Assembly: GCF_003628145.1 (NCBI RefSeq)
Contig: NZ_RBZV01000003.1
Coordinates: 546,768-610,767 of the forward strand
Reading direction: 5' to 3'
Source: Trinickia fusca
Lineage (GTDB): Bacteria; Pseudomonadota; Gammaproteobacteria; Burkholderiales; Burkholderiaceae
Length of the DNA: 64,000 nt
The position numbers and the translations under genes were made by a program. A model generated the notes under the pieces. That model saw only the letters and a list, made by a program, of their open reading frames with translations. It made no database searches and was not told where the DNA came from. This document shows, piece by piece, positions 53,022-61,436 of the stretch; the stretch's first letter is position 1, and each line of letters begins with the position of its first letter.

Positions 53022-53060
53022 AAGCAAAAAGCCCAGTCCTCGTGACTGGGCTTTTTGCTT
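53022..53060 (+). terminator. Rho-independent terminator after tRNA-Lys
   Basis: A perfect 17-bp stem (53022-53038 with 53044-53060) with loop CTCGT contains TTTTT in its 3' arm. It begins 8 nt after the tRNA. Confidence 0.92.
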
Positions 53061-53229
53061 TCTGAATCCCGAATCCCCCCTCGATCTCAAATGCCGAAAT
53101 AAGCACTTCGAATGCGCGCGTCGGCAAGCAGCATCGCGGCCTCCCCGGACAAAACGACCTCACCGTTTTCAAGCACGCACCCACGCGTCTGCATATTCAG
53201 TCCGTCTGATTCTCCCTAGCCTACCTGCT

Positions 53230-53248
53230 ATACTAACCTAGTAGGTTA
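53230..53248 (+). promoter_or_regulatory. mqsRA operator and -10 element
   Basis: AACCTAGTAGGTT (53236-53248) is a perfect inverted repeat with a 3-nt spacer. It matches the AACCT-N3-AGGTT palindrome bound by E. coli MqsA. It abuts TATACT (53230-53235), a good -10, and lies 10 bp before the mqsR start. Binding of MqsA here would block RNA polymerase, giving autorepression. Confidence 0.8.
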
Positions 53249-53258
53249 ATCTTCTTTC

Positions 53259-53555
53259 ATGGAGAAACGAACCCCACATTGCAAGCTAAGCGTCGTCAAA
53301 TCCTTGGTTCAGCAGGGCAAGGTGCGCACCACAAATTCGGCGCGTGTCGGCGCAGTCGCGTTGGGGCTCAACTACGAAGGGTTGCTCGAAGTCGTAGCGG
53401 CCCTACAGTCGGTGGACTTCTACAAGAGCATGACGACCTACGCGGATCACACTGTCTGGCAAGACGTGTATCGCCCGCGCACGCCACACGGTGATGGGTA
53501 TCTGAAACTTACCGTGATCGACGACGTGTTGATCGTATCCTTCAAGGAGTTGTGA
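53259..53555 (+). CDS. mqsR: MqsR toxin (mRNA interferase)
   Basis: MqsR is a ribosome-independent RNase that cuts at GCU and related sites. The 98-aa protein is very close to E. coli MqsR by eye, with MEKRTPH at the start and DFYKSMTTYADHTVWQDVYRPR. The catalytic residues K56, Q68 and Y81 are all present at the same numbers. The toxin gene comes first, the reverse of most type II systems but normal for mqsRA. The stop is 2 bp before the mqsA start. Confidence 0.95.
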   Translation: MEKRTPHCKLSVVKSLVQQGKVRTTNSARVGAVALGLNYEGLLEVVAALQSVDFYKSMTTYADHTVWQDVYRPRTPHGDGYLKLTVIDDVLIVSFKEL

Positions 53556-53557
53556 AA

Positions 53558-53959
53558 ATGAAATGTCCTGTGTGCGGCGCGGCGGATCTGATTCACGACA
53601 CGCGCGACATACCCTATATGTACAAGGGCGAAACAACCACGATTCCCGATGTCACGGGCGATTTCTGCGCAGCTTGCGGTGAGTCGGTTCTGGAAGCGGC
53701 CGAATCGACGCGCGTGATGGATGCGATGAACACCTTTGCCAAGGAAGTCAATGCGTCGCTGGTCGATCCCGCGTTCATCACAAGTGTTCGGAAGAAGCTG
53801 GCTTTGGATCAACGCGAAGCCGCGGAAATATTCGGCGGTGGCGTAAACGCATTTTCGCGGTATGAGACAGGCAAGACGAAGCCGCCCGTGGCGCTCGTCA
53901 AGTTGCTAAAGGTGTTGGACAAGCACCCGGATCTGTTGCCCGAAGTGCGTGCGCTATAG
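53558..53959 (+). CDS. mqsA: MqsA antitoxin (zinc and HTH)
   Basis: The 133-aa antitoxin has an N-terminal zinc site C3, C6, C37, C40 and a C-terminal XRE helix-turn-helix (about 70-130) with the DNA-contact residues N97 and R101 in VNAFSRYETGK. It sequesters MqsR and represses the pair. ATG 53558 is preferred: AAGGAG lies 9 bp upstream; GTG 53552 overlaps the mqsR stop. Confidence 0.95.
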   Translation: MKCPVCGAADLIHDTRDIPYMYKGETTTIPDVTGDFCAACGESVLEAAESTRVMDAMNTFAKEVNASLVDPAFITSVRKKLALDQREAAEIFGGGVNAFSRYETGKTKPPVALVKLLKVLDKHPDLLPEVRAL

Positions 53960-54092
53960 CATCGACACGCGCGCGATGCCAGGCACAGCGTCGCTTGCAA
54001 ACACACTCAGCAAAAACGCTCAGACGCGATTCCCGTGCATGGCATAATCCGCCGCGCTGCTCCCCCCTCATGGACCACGAACTGCCGGCGCC

Positions 54093-54476
54093 GTGCTGAA
54101 CCGCTTTCACCAGAAGATTGGCTGCATCTTGGGATTGCTTGCCATCCTGCTGGTCACGCTCGCGCCGACGATTTCGCATGCTCTAGCCGGTCACGAGCAA
54201 GCAGCGGCGCTTTCGGCATCGATCTGCTCCGCACAATCTGCGCCCGACGACACACCGGGCAATCAGGACGCATCCCACTCGCTGACCGCCCATTGGCAGA
54301 CTTGCGGCTATTGCAGCCTGCTCGCGCATATGCCCGTCGTGCTGCCTGGCGCGCAATCCGCCTTCGCGGTGGCCGTCTGGGTCATTCAGCACAAAGCGGC
54401 GACCACCTTCGAGAGCGTTCGCCTCGCCGAGCCGGTCACCTTCACGCAGCCTCGCGCCCCGCCGATTTCATCCTAA
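54093..54476 (+). CDS. Exported DUF2946 protein (possibly metal-linked)
   Basis: The 127-aa product has a signal-like N-terminus (IGCILGLLAILLVTLAPTISHALAG) and the short motif QTCGYCSLLAHMPV, typical of DUF2946. This small family often lies near copper genes. The start is uncertain: GTG 54093 has no convincing Shine-Dalgarno sequence. A CATAAT (54043-54048) could be its -10. The Cys/His-rich motif suggests metal contact, which is inferred. Confidence 0.68.
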   Translation: MLNRFHQKIGCILGLLAILLVTLAPTISHALAGHEQAAALSASICSAQSAPDDTPGNQDASHSLTAHWQTCGYCSLLAHMPVVLPGAQSAFAVAVWVIQHKAATTFESVRLAEPVTFTQPRAPPISS

Positions 54477-54529
54477 GTTTACGTTGAGCCTTACCGCAGC
54501 CGACGCGATGCATCGATCGCATCGCAGAA

Positions 54530-54558
54530 CCTCGCACGTTTGTATCAAGCGTGCGAGG
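54530..54558. other. Strong hairpin before the exported barrel-like gene
   Basis: A 13-bp stem (54530-54542 with 54546-54558, one T-G pair) with a 3-nt loop lies 43 bp before the GTG start of the next gene. No T-run follows on either strand, so a terminator is not certain; it may be a leader element. Confidence 0.5.
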
Positions 54559-54601
54559 GCGTCGCTACGACCTCGAACAACATCAAAACGCAGGATGAAA
54601 C

Positions 54602-55510
54602 GTGCTGACCACCTCCAAGCACCGTAGCAAGCCGCTTTTCTCGATCACGCTCATTTCCGCCGCCGCGGCCGTATTGCCGCTGTCCCTGTCGCTCGCATCG
54701 TCCCCCGCTAGCGCCCACGCCATTGCCGGCGACCGCGTCTTTCCCGCCACGTTGGCCGTCGACGATCCCGGCGTCGGCGACGAAGCCAACCTCCAATACA
54801 GCCACACGCGCACCTCCGGCGACAACGGCGATCAAAGCATCAACACCTTCGGCTTCGAATACGACAAGCTGATCACACCAAGGCTGGCGGCATCGATCGA
54901 CGGCAGCTACGTCATGCAGAACAACCCGACCACGCGCGGCTTCGACAACTTCGGCATCGGCCTGAAGTATCTGCTGTATGTGAACGACGCCCATGAATTC
55001 ATGACGTCGGTCGGTGTGCATGCGGAGCTCGGCGGCACGGGCAGCCACGCGATCGCCAACAACTTCTCGACGATCTCGCCGACTGTCTACGTAGGCAAGG
55101 GGATGGGCGATCTGCCCGATGCTTTGGCATACCTGCGCCCCATTGCGGTGACCGCCGAAGCCGCGCCCGCGCTGAACACCGGCGCCGACCAGCCCAATGC
55201 GTTCAACTACGGCTTCACCGTGCAGTACAGTCTGCCGTACCTGCAGCAGCACGTGCGCGATATCGGTCTGCCGCAGCCGCTGGCGAATCTGATTCCGATC
55301 GTCGAGGTGCCGTTGTCGAGAAGTCAGGGCCAGACGACCGGCACGATCAACCCGGGCTTCATCTGGATCAATCGCTATGGCCAGTTCGGCGTCGAGGCGC
55401 AGATACCGATCAACAGTGCGAGTGGGTCGCACGTAGGCATTCTCGTGCAGGCCCATCTGTTCTTCGACGACATCGCACCCAAGACATTGGGCAAGCCGTT
55501 GTTCCAGTAG
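54602..55510 (+). CDS. Exported protein of unknown function, barrel-like
   Basis: I do not recognise a named family with certainty. The 302-aa protein has a signal peptide (about 12-38, ending ASA) and alternating strands rich in Gly, aromatic and polar residues, closing with GVEAQIPINSASGSHVGILVQAHLFF, as in outer-membrane barrels or the transporter/MetA-pathway type proteins. The start GTG 54602 follows GGATGAAAC. It lies between DUF2946 and copC, all on the plus strand, so a metal- or stress-related envelope role is possible. Confidence 0.6.
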   Translation: MLTTSKHRSKPLFSITLISAAAAVLPLSLSLASSPASAHAIAGDRVFPATLAVDDPGVGDEANLQYSHTRTSGDNGDQSINTFGFEYDKLITPRLAASIDGSYVMQNNPTTRGFDNFGIGLKYLLYVNDAHEFMTSVGVHAELGGTGSHAIANNFSTISPTVYVGKGMGDLPDALAYLRPIAVTAEAAPALNTGADQPNAFNYGFTVQYSLPYLQQHVRDIGLPQPLANLIPIVEVPLSRSQGQTTGTINPGFIWINRYGQFGVEAQIPINSASGSHVGILVQAHLFFDDIAPKTLGKPLFQ

Positions 55511-55530
55511 CCAGCAAAGCAATCCGCAAT

Positions 55531-55568
55531 GAGCGGCCCGCTATGGGAAACCGGTTAGCGGGCCGCTC
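55531..55568 (+). terminator. Stem-loop after the exported barrel-like gene
   Basis: A perfect 13-bp GC stem (55531-55543 with 55556-55568) with a 12-nt loop lies 20 bp after the stop. No T-run follows, so it may act with Rho or stabilise the 3' end. Confidence 0.5.
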
Positions 55569-55637
55569 GGGCAGAACGTCCAACAACTATCGTCGGCGGG
55601 CCATTCGCGCCGACTCTCTTGAGAGCCATCGACCATC

Positions 55638-56015
55638 ATGAAGACGTATCGCTTGAATGCACTAAGCGCTCGCGGCCTCGCCGCCGCACTGACGCTTGCC
55701 GTCGCGCAGCTCGCGCATGCACATGCCTATCCGACTCATCAAGCGCCGGCAGCAGGCTCCACAGTCAACACTTCGCAGAACGAAGTGATCATCGACTTCG
55801 ACGACGCACTCGAACCGGCATTCAGCTCGATCGCCGTCACCGATGCGCACGGCAAATCCGTGACCAGCGGCAAAGCGGTGTTCGACCCGGCCAATGCCAA
55901 GCGCATGTCGGTTCGCCTCGCCGCACTGGCGCCGGGCGTGTATTCGGTGGCGTGGGTAGCCGTCGCGGCCGACGGACACCGCACGCAAGGCCATTACACG
56001 TTCACCGTCAAATAA
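55638..56015 (+). CDS. copC: Periplasmic copper-binding protein CopC
   Basis: CopC carries copper in the periplasm. The 125-aa protein has a signal peptide ending AHA and a mature start at about HAYPTHQAPA, giving the N-terminal His copper ligand. The C-terminal DGHRTQGHYTFTV supplies another His. The methionine-rich Cu(I) loop is absent, so this is probably the Cu(II)-only type. No copD follows, which is unusual. Confidence 0.88.
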   Translation: MKTYRLNALSARGLAAALTLAVAQLAHAHAYPTHQAPAAGSTVNTSQNEVIIDFDDALEPAFSSIAVTDAHGKSVTSGKAVFDPANAKRMSVRLAALAPGVYSVAWVAVAADGHRTQGHYTFTVK

Positions 56016-56038
56016 GGTAAGGCAGCGCCAGACTCGGC

Positions 56039-56722
56039 CTAGTCGCGCAAGAAGATAGAGAACGCCGCCTCCACGGCACGGTGTGCGTCGTGCTCGACGA
56101 TCGCGTTGTGCGCCGTGATCACACGAACGAACGGCCAATCGAGAATGCGCTGGGCGCTGGCGCGCGCGGCCTGGCGATCCTTGACGGCCAAGCGGATCGT
56201 GCGGGGCACCGCCAGCCGCGTCCTGACACCTGTCAGCGCGGCATAGGCGCGTGCCCCGAAAGACAGGTCTCCTTGCCACCATTGGCACAGATCCGTCACG
56301 ATCAACGTGCGTGATGGCTTGTGAAACCAAATGGTTTCGTTACCGAACGGAATCCCCGCGAAAAAGACCTGATCGAGATCGGTCTCCCATTCGGGCTCCG
56401 CAGACCCGCCGAGTTCGCGCATGTTCCGCAAGTCGGGGCGCTTGCTCGACAGCCCTGGCGCGCCAAACAGCACGGCTTTCGGATATGCGGCGAGGCATGG
56501 TCCGGCGAACAGATGATGCAGTTTGTTGGGCGCGATCACGTACCGCACAGGCCCCAGCTCGTCCACTTGAGCACGAACCTCGTGCGACAACGGCACAGGG
56601 GAATGCAGCCAGAGAGACCGATCGCTGAGCCTCACGACGGTCATGCGCGACGACACAGGCATGCCTGCTATCTTGAACGCATGCTGGACATGCCAGAGAT
56701 CTTGGGTAATAGCCTTGAGCAT
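56039..56722 (-). CDS. DUF4336 protein (metallo-beta-lactamase-like)
   Basis: The 227-aa protein has LWLHSPVPLSHEVRAQVDELGPVRYVIAPNKLHHLFAG and LVVTDL-like LIVTDLCQWWQGD, as in DUF4336. This is a lactamase-fold family with an altered metal site and no assigned substrate. ATG 56722 is preferred because AAAGGG precedes it; TTG 56749 is possible. It faces copC and has a 24-bp gap to its stop, so no shared operon is implied. Confidence 0.82.
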   Translation of the reverse strand: MLKAITQDLWHVQHAFKIAGMPVSSRMTVVRLSDRSLWLHSPVPLSHEVRAQVDELGPVRYVIAPNKLHHLFAGPCLAAYPKAVLFGAPGLSSKRPDLRNMRELGGSAEPEWETDLDQVFFAGIPFGNETIWFHKPSRTLIVTDLCQWWQGDLSFGARAYAALTGVRTRLAVPRTIRLAVKDRQAARASAQRILDWPFVRVITAHNAIVEHDAHRAVEAAFSIFLRD

Positions 56723-56902
56723 GGGATAAGTGCCCTTTGTGGTTGCCAACTTTTATACTCAGCCAGCACATATTAACGCCTGATCACATCCCCCAATCGA
56801 CGCCGAAACCCGCGAGATAATTGCGCAGGCAGTCCGCATCGTTTGGTTGCTTCTTCGCGCGACGCTATGGCCACCGGCACGCGGCCAGTCCCAACGCATA
56901 GC

Positions 56903-56942
56903 AAAAAGCAAAAGGGCCGCAAGCATCGGTCGCTTGCAGCCC
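56903..56942 (-). terminator. Terminator of the oxidase operon
   Basis: On the minus strand an 11-bp stem with one mismatch (56932-56942 with 56914-56924) runs into TTTTGCTTTTT. It is 30 bp past the stop of the last cytochrome gene. Confidence 0.78.
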
Positions 56943-56972
56943 CCTTCTTGTACTCGTTCGTCAGCGTAACGC

Positions 56973-57761
56973 TTACGGTTGCCCCGAGTAATACCTTGCC
57001 GCTGCCTCGACCTCGGCCGGCGTCATCTGCCGCGCCACATTGCGCATTTGCGCGCTGATATCGTTGTGCCGCTCGCCCGAAACGAAAGCCTGCAACTGCG
57101 CACGAATATAGACAGCCGGCTCCCCCTCGAGCCACGGCGTACCGATCTTATGATCAGCCGCCCCATGACATGCCGCGCACGGTGCAATGTTGCGCATCGG
57201 CGAACCCGTTGCAACGATCTCGGGCACGCTCTGCCCCACCGGATGCTCAGCACCGAGCCGCGGCAGCGACGCATAGTACGCGGCGAGGTCGCGTATGTCC
57301 TGATCAGTCAGCGAGGTCGCCATCGGACTCATCACGGCATTGACGCGCGCACCACTCTGAAAATCCTTCAGCTGCTTATAGACGACAGTCGCATACTGTC
57401 CCGCCAGATTCGGTGAATTGGCGTAACTGAGCCCCTGCGGGCCATGGCACATCGTGCAGCGCAATGACAGCGTCGCGCCACGGCCAATCGACAGCGCGTC
57501 GGCGCCGGCCAGCGTCGTCGGCGTAAGGACGACCTCGCTCGTCTTCACATGCGAGGTTTCAGGCTCCGACACGAGCCATTTCTGCGGCACGCCGGCCGCG
57601 CTGCAGATGGCGTTCCAGATACCGGTGAACTGCGCGTCGCGCTGCGCCGACGGCAGCCAAACGAAGCCGATCAGGATCGACACGATGACTGTGACGATCG
57701 TCGCGCCGACGCTCAGTGTGAACCACCGATTGCGCAGCGAGAAAAGGCGTTCTTGGCTCAT
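56973..57761 (-). CDS. Membrane-anchored diheme cytochrome c
   Basis: The 262-aa protein has one N-terminal membrane segment (about 15-37), used as an uncleaved anchor, and two CxxCH heme sites: CTMCH (102-106) and CAACH (195-199). The domains resemble class I/c4 cytochromes. It overlaps the oxidase subunit I stop by 4 bp, so it is likely an electron donor to the CuA site. It is the last gene of the oxidase operon. ATG 57761 is preferred; the longer frame has no family sequence. Confidence 0.88.
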   Translation of the reverse strand: MSQERLFSLRNRWFTLSVGATIVTVIVSILIGFVWLPSAQRDAQFTGIWNAICSAAGVPQKWLVSEPETSHVKTSEVVLTPTTLAGADALSIGRGATLSLRCTMCHGPQGLSYANSPNLAGQYATVVYKQLKDFQSGARVNAVMSPMATSLTDQDIRDLAAYYASLPRLGAEHPVGQSVPEIVATGSPMRNIAPCAACHGAADHKIGTPWLEGEPAVYIRAQLQAFVSGERHNDISAQMRNVARQMTPAEVEAAARYYSGQP

Positions 57762-59383
57762 CGCGGCGCTCCCATCCAGACGGCCGGCACGGACGTTTGC
57801 TTGAGCACCATCAACTGCGCGATCGGGTAGCCATAGTTGACGACCGTCAATGCAATCATCAGCGTGATCCACAAACCGAAGCTGTTCAGTGCCACCGGCA
57901 ACGACGCAGGCTCATGCACGGCCTTGGCAAACGTGAAGCGTGGTGCGGTAGTCCGCTTACCTGTGTGCCCCTTCCAGAGCACGATGAAGAACAGCACGGC
58001 CGACGCGACGAGAATCAACGCCCCGATGAACGAGATCACGACGGTGATGGCCTCGGGTGCGATGCCCGGATTGCTGTAATCGAAGTACGCCATGCGTCGC
58101 GGCATGCCGAGAATGCCTGCGTAGTGCCACGGGAACGTCGTCACGAGCATGCCGATGAACCACAGCCACAGCTGCCACTTGATCAGCGTGACGCTCCCGA
58201 GCGCACGGCCGGTCAGGTACGGCCACAGCTCATAGGCGATGGCGAAGTACATGATGACGATCGCCCCGCCGAAGATCAGGTGAAAGTGCCCCGTGATCCA
58301 CTGCGTGTTGTGGATGGTCGAGTCGAGCTGGTAGCTCATGTTGATGAGGCCGCCCGCGCCCCCGAAGCCCAGCATCACGAACGAGAACGCAAGCGCGAGC
58401 ATCATCGGCTCATGCCACGGCAGCGCGCGCAGCCAGCCGAAGATGCCGCGTCCGCCACGCAGCCGGCCCGCGATCTCGACCGAGGCGCAGATCGTGAACA
58501 CGGTCAGCAGTGTCGGCACGGCGACGAGCGCCGTGAACACCGATTGCAGGAACTTGAAGCCCGAACCCACTTGCGGATCGGCGAACAGGTGGTGAATACC
58601 GATCGGCATCGCGATCACGAGGAACAGGATGAACGAGATGCGCGCCATCATGTCGCTGTAGAGCCGCCCGCCGATCGCACGCGGCACGAGCGTGTAATAG
58701 GCGATGTAGGTCGGCATGAGCCAGAAGTAGACGATCGCATGCAGCGTCCACGAGAAGAACACGCGCGCGAGCCCCGAGTCGATCGTCGACCTCAGACCCA
58801 GCGCGACGGGCAGGATCTGGAACAGGATCTCAATGGCCGCACCGATCGCGGTCCAGCCCCACAGATACGAGCCCGCGACGTTCGCGAACATGGCGAGCGG
58901 CACCGGCTTGCCGGGGTTCGCACGCTTCCACACGTAGAGGTTCACCGACATCAGCGCGACCCAGATCCACGAGCCCACGACGACGAGCACGACACCGATG
59001 TAATAGAACGGGCTGCCGATCATCGGCGGATAGAACGTGTACAGCACCGATGCGTGGCCAAGCGACACCGGCACCATCGCAACGACCGAGCCGATGGCGA
59101 CGAGCCACCAGCCGAGCCACGCCCAGCGCGCGCCGCGCACCGGCTGCTCGAGCGCGAGCTCGGTGATCGCATAGCCGAAGCCCATCGCGATCAGCGTGGG
59201 CAGCACATACCCCATCACCGAGCCATGCGCCGTGACGGAACGATAGTAGAGCTCGGGGTGATGCAGCCAGCCACTGAGCGGGCTGCGCACATACATCTGC
59301 CATGCGCCGAGCAGCAAGGCGACCCCGAATGTCGCGAACGCCAGCCAGAAATGCGCGAGCACGAGTCGTCGGTTAGTTAGCAC
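57758..59383 (-). CDS. B-type (ba3-like) heme-copper oxidase subunit I
   Basis: The 541-aa protein has about 13 membrane segments and is the oxygen-reducing core. Heme ligand H53 lies in TAHGSVMGY, the active-site H215 and Y219 in LHAIVYFWLMPTYIAYY, the CuB pair H264-H265 in GIHHLFADP and the C-terminal heme His in TGHFHLIFG. The HAIVY pattern resembles Thermus ba3 rather than A-type HPEVY. B-type enzymes tend to have high oxygen affinity, which fits the FNR context. It overlaps subunit II by 11 bp. Confidence 0.9.
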   Translation of the reverse strand: MLTNRRLVLAHFWLAFATFGVALLLGAWQMYVRSPLSGWLHHPELYYRSVTAHGSVMGYVLPTLIAMGFGYAITELALEQPVRGARWAWLGWWLVAIGSVVAMVPVSLGHASVLYTFYPPMIGSPFYYIGVVLVVVGSWIWVALMSVNLYVWKRANPGKPVPLAMFANVAGSYLWGWTAIGAAIEILFQILPVALGLRSTIDSGLARVFFSWTLHAIVYFWLMPTYIAYYTLVPRAIGGRLYSDMMARISFILFLVIAMPIGIHHLFADPQVGSGFKFLQSVFTALVAVPTLLTVFTICASVEIAGRLRGGRGIFGWLRALPWHEPMMLALAFSFVMLGFGGAGGLINMSYQLDSTIHNTQWITGHFHLIFGGAIVIMYFAIAYELWPYLTGRALGSVTLIKWQLWLWFIGMLVTTFPWHYAGILGMPRRMAYFDYSNPGIAPEAITVVISFIGALILVASAVLFFIVLWKGHTGKRTTAPRFTFAKAVHEPASLPVALNSFGLWITLMIALTVVNYGYPIAQLMVLKQTSVPAVWMGAPR

Positions 59384-59942
59384 AGCTGAGCCTCCGGGCG
59401 GTTGCCGCGAGCGAATCGAAACGGGCGCGGTCGATGACCTTCACATGCGCCCACATACCTTCGTGACCCGTGCCGCAGTACTCGTGGCACGGCATCAGGT
59501 GCTCGCCCGGCTTGTCGAACGTGGTCTTGAACGTGGCGACGTAGCCGGGCTCGAGCATCGAGTTGATATTCGTGTCGGCGATCAGAAAGCCGTGCACGAC
59601 ATCGGCGCTCGTCGCGCGGAACGTCACGGGCGTGCCGGCCGGCACGAGAATGCACTGCGGCGTGAACGAGTACTGCTGGGCGACGATGCGCACCGTCGCC
59701 GAGCCGTCCGCCTCGCGCGCGGTGCCGAGGTTGCTTTCGATGAATTCGCCCGAGACATGGAGCGTCGTCGGATCGATGGTTTCGACGCGGGAGGGCGGCA
59801 TCATGGCCCAGTGCAGGCCGGTGTAGACGACCATCGCCACCAGCAGCAACATCAGGCCGACAACGAAGAACGCCCACTTGCGTTCGACGCGCGCCGCGAC
59901 GTCGCCGGCATCGGAGTGGCCGGGTAGAGGAAGGTTCGACAT
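59373..59942 (-). CDS. Heme-copper oxidase subunit II (CuA)
   Basis: The 189-aa subunit has one N-terminal membrane segment (about 23-45) and a cupredoxin domain. The CuA site is complete: H117 in DVVHGF, C152 and C156, H160 and M163 in CHEYCGTGHEGM. This single-anchor layout matches the ba3/B-type subunit II. It receives electrons from the cytochromes of the same operon. Confidence 0.9.
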   Translation of the reverse strand: MSNLPLPGHSDAGDVAARVERKWAFFVVGLMLLLVAMVVYTGLHWAMMPPSRVETIDPTTLHVSGEFIESNLGTAREADGSATVRIVAQQYSFTPQCILVPAGTPVTFRATSADVVHGFLIADTNINSMLEPGYVATFKTTFDKPGEHLMPCHEYCGTGHEGMWAHVKVIDRARFDSLAATARRLSCAN

Positions 59943-59959
59943 GTGGCTCGATCAGTGAA

Positions 59960-60154
59960 TCATTGAATGACGCCGCGAGGCAGGAAAATCAAAAAGTAAA
60001 ACGCGAACCAGAGGGCGATCACGATCGCCGTCGCGATGCCGGCAACGGCGAGGGCACCCTTGGGCCCGGCGCCGACGATTTCGTGGATGCGCTGCTCGTC
60101 CGTGTCAAACGATGCGCGCGCGTCGTTGCGTGGTTCCATGACGTCCTCGATCAA
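59960..60154 (-). CDS. Small oxidase subunit (one membrane helix)
   Basis: The 64-aa protein has one hydrophobic helix (about 34-60; ALAVAGIATAIVIALWFAFYFLIFL) after a polar N-terminus. The position directly before subunit II, with ATGA overlap to the triheme gene, matches the small subunit IIa of ba3-type oxidases. Sequence alone is weak; context drives the call. Confidence 0.72.
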   Translation of the reverse strand: MIEDVMEPRNDARASFDTDEQRIHEIVGAGPKGALAVAGIATAIVIALWFAFYFLIFLPRGVIQ

Positions 60155-61425
60155 TTAAGCGGAGCCGAGCGCAGCGCGTTCGCTTCTTTCGCCGTGACCG
60201 GCGTGCCGCGATTGCCCCATGCCGTGCGGATGAACGTGACGACGGCCGCGACCTCCTCGTCCGACAACGACTGCGCGAACGGCGGCATGCCGTACGGCAT
60301 CGGATTCTTGATGGTGCCCGGCGCATAGCCGCCGTTCAACACCATCCGGATCGGATTGACGGCCGAGGTCATCTGGATCGACTGGTTGTTCGCGAGCGGC
60401 GGAAAGTCGGGCAGCTTGCCTTGCCCCACGTTGCCGTGGCAGGTGGAGCACTGCGCGTCGTAAATCTTGCCGCCGAGCTTGAACAGCAGCGCGCGCTCTT
60501 CGTGTGAGGCCGTGGCCGGAGCAGTGCCGCTTTCGGTGTTGCCGTGCTGCGGCAGTGACTTCAGATAGACCGCCATCGCACGCGCGTCGTCGTCCGTCAC
60601 GTATTGCATGCTGTCGTAGACGACCTCGGCCATCGGCCCGTACACGGCGCCACGTCGCGACACACCCTTTTGCAGCAAGTCGGCGATGTCCTCGATGCTC
60701 CAGTCGCCGAGCCCGGCTTCCTTGTTCGACGTCAGCGACGGCGCGTACCAGTCCTGCATCGGAATCAGGCCACCTTCGAACGCCTTCGATTCGGAGCTGC
60801 CACCCAGCGCGTTGATGGCCGTGTGGCACATCGAGCAATGGCCGAGCCCTTGCACGAGATAGGCGCCGCGATTCCATTCGACCGAGCGCGTCGGGTCGGG
60901 CTGATACTCGCCCTCGCGGAAGAACAGCGTGCGCCAGCCGATCAGCAGCTGACGATTGTTGTAAGGAAAGCGCAGCTCATGCGGGCGATTCGGCTGCCGC
61001 ACGGGCGGCACCGAGCGCAGATACGCGAAGATGGCATCGGAGTCGGGACGTGTGATCTTCGTGTACGCGGCGAACGGCATGGCCGGATACAGCAGCGCAC
61101 CGTCGCGCGAGCGGCCCGTGTGCATCATCGTGTAGAACTCGTCGGCGCTCCATTTGCCGATGCCCGTTTCACCGTCGGACGTGATGTTCGGCGAATAGAG
61201 GGTGCCGAACGGGGTGGGCATCGCGCGACCGCCCGCGAACAGCTTGTCGCCGGGCTTCGTGTGACAGGCGATGCAGTCGCCCGCGCGCGAGAGATATTCG
61301 CCGCGCTTGACGATGTCGGCCGCGCCGGCGGGGCCCTGCGCCACGGCAAGCGCACTCGCCGCCGCCAGCGCGACGCCTGCGCCGAGGCGCGCAATCATGC
61401 GTGGGATCATGGAAAAAGCTGCCAC
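60151..61425 (-). CDS. Triheme cytochrome c of the dehydrogenase-subunit type
   Basis: The 424-aa protein has a signal peptide (to about AQG/AA at 30-36) and three CxxCH sites: CIACH (51-55), CSMCH (197-201) and CSTCH (326-330). The layout is that of the cytochrome subunit of membrane alcohol, aldehyde and gluconate dehydrogenases. No dehydrogenase subunit is encoded beside it; instead it is in an oxidase operon. ATG 61425 is taken; internal ATGs at 61410 and 61398 are possible. It may pass electrons from an unlinked dehydrogenase to the CuA site. Confidence 0.87.
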   Translation of the reverse strand: MAAFSMIPRMIARLGAGVALAAASALAVAQGPAGAADIVKRGEYLSRAGDCIACHTKPGDKLFAGGRAMPTPFGTLYSPNITSDGETGIGKWSADEFYTMMHTGRSRDGALLYPAMPFAAYTKITRPDSDAIFAYLRSVPPVRQPNRPHELRFPYNNRQLLIGWRTLFFREGEYQPDPTRSVEWNRGAYLVQGLGHCSMCHTAINALGGSSESKAFEGGLIPMQDWYAPSLTSNKEAGLGDWSIEDIADLLQKGVSRRGAVYGPMAEVVYDSMQYVTDDDARAMAVYLKSLPQHGNTESGTAPATASHEERALLFKLGGKIYDAQCSTCHGNVGQGKLPDFPPLANNQSIQMTSAVNPIRMVLNGGYAPGTIKNPMPYGMPPFAQSLSDEEVAAVVTFIRTAWGNRGTPVTAKEANALRSAPLN

Positions 61426-61436
61426 CGGTTACTCCG

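Noticed and set aside
54035..54487. A 150-codon frame overlapping the DUF2946 gene
   Set aside because: The other frame has a signal peptide and the CGYC motif. This one is Arg/Ala-rich without pattern.
56773..57135. A 120-codon frame across the oxidase operon terminator
   Set aside because: It overlaps the last cytochrome gene in another frame and reads through the terminator hairpin.
57797..59380. A 527-codon open frame antisense to the oxidase subunit I gene
   Set aside because: It is an Arg/His/Asp-rich mirror frame, and the sense strand has all heme and copper ligands.
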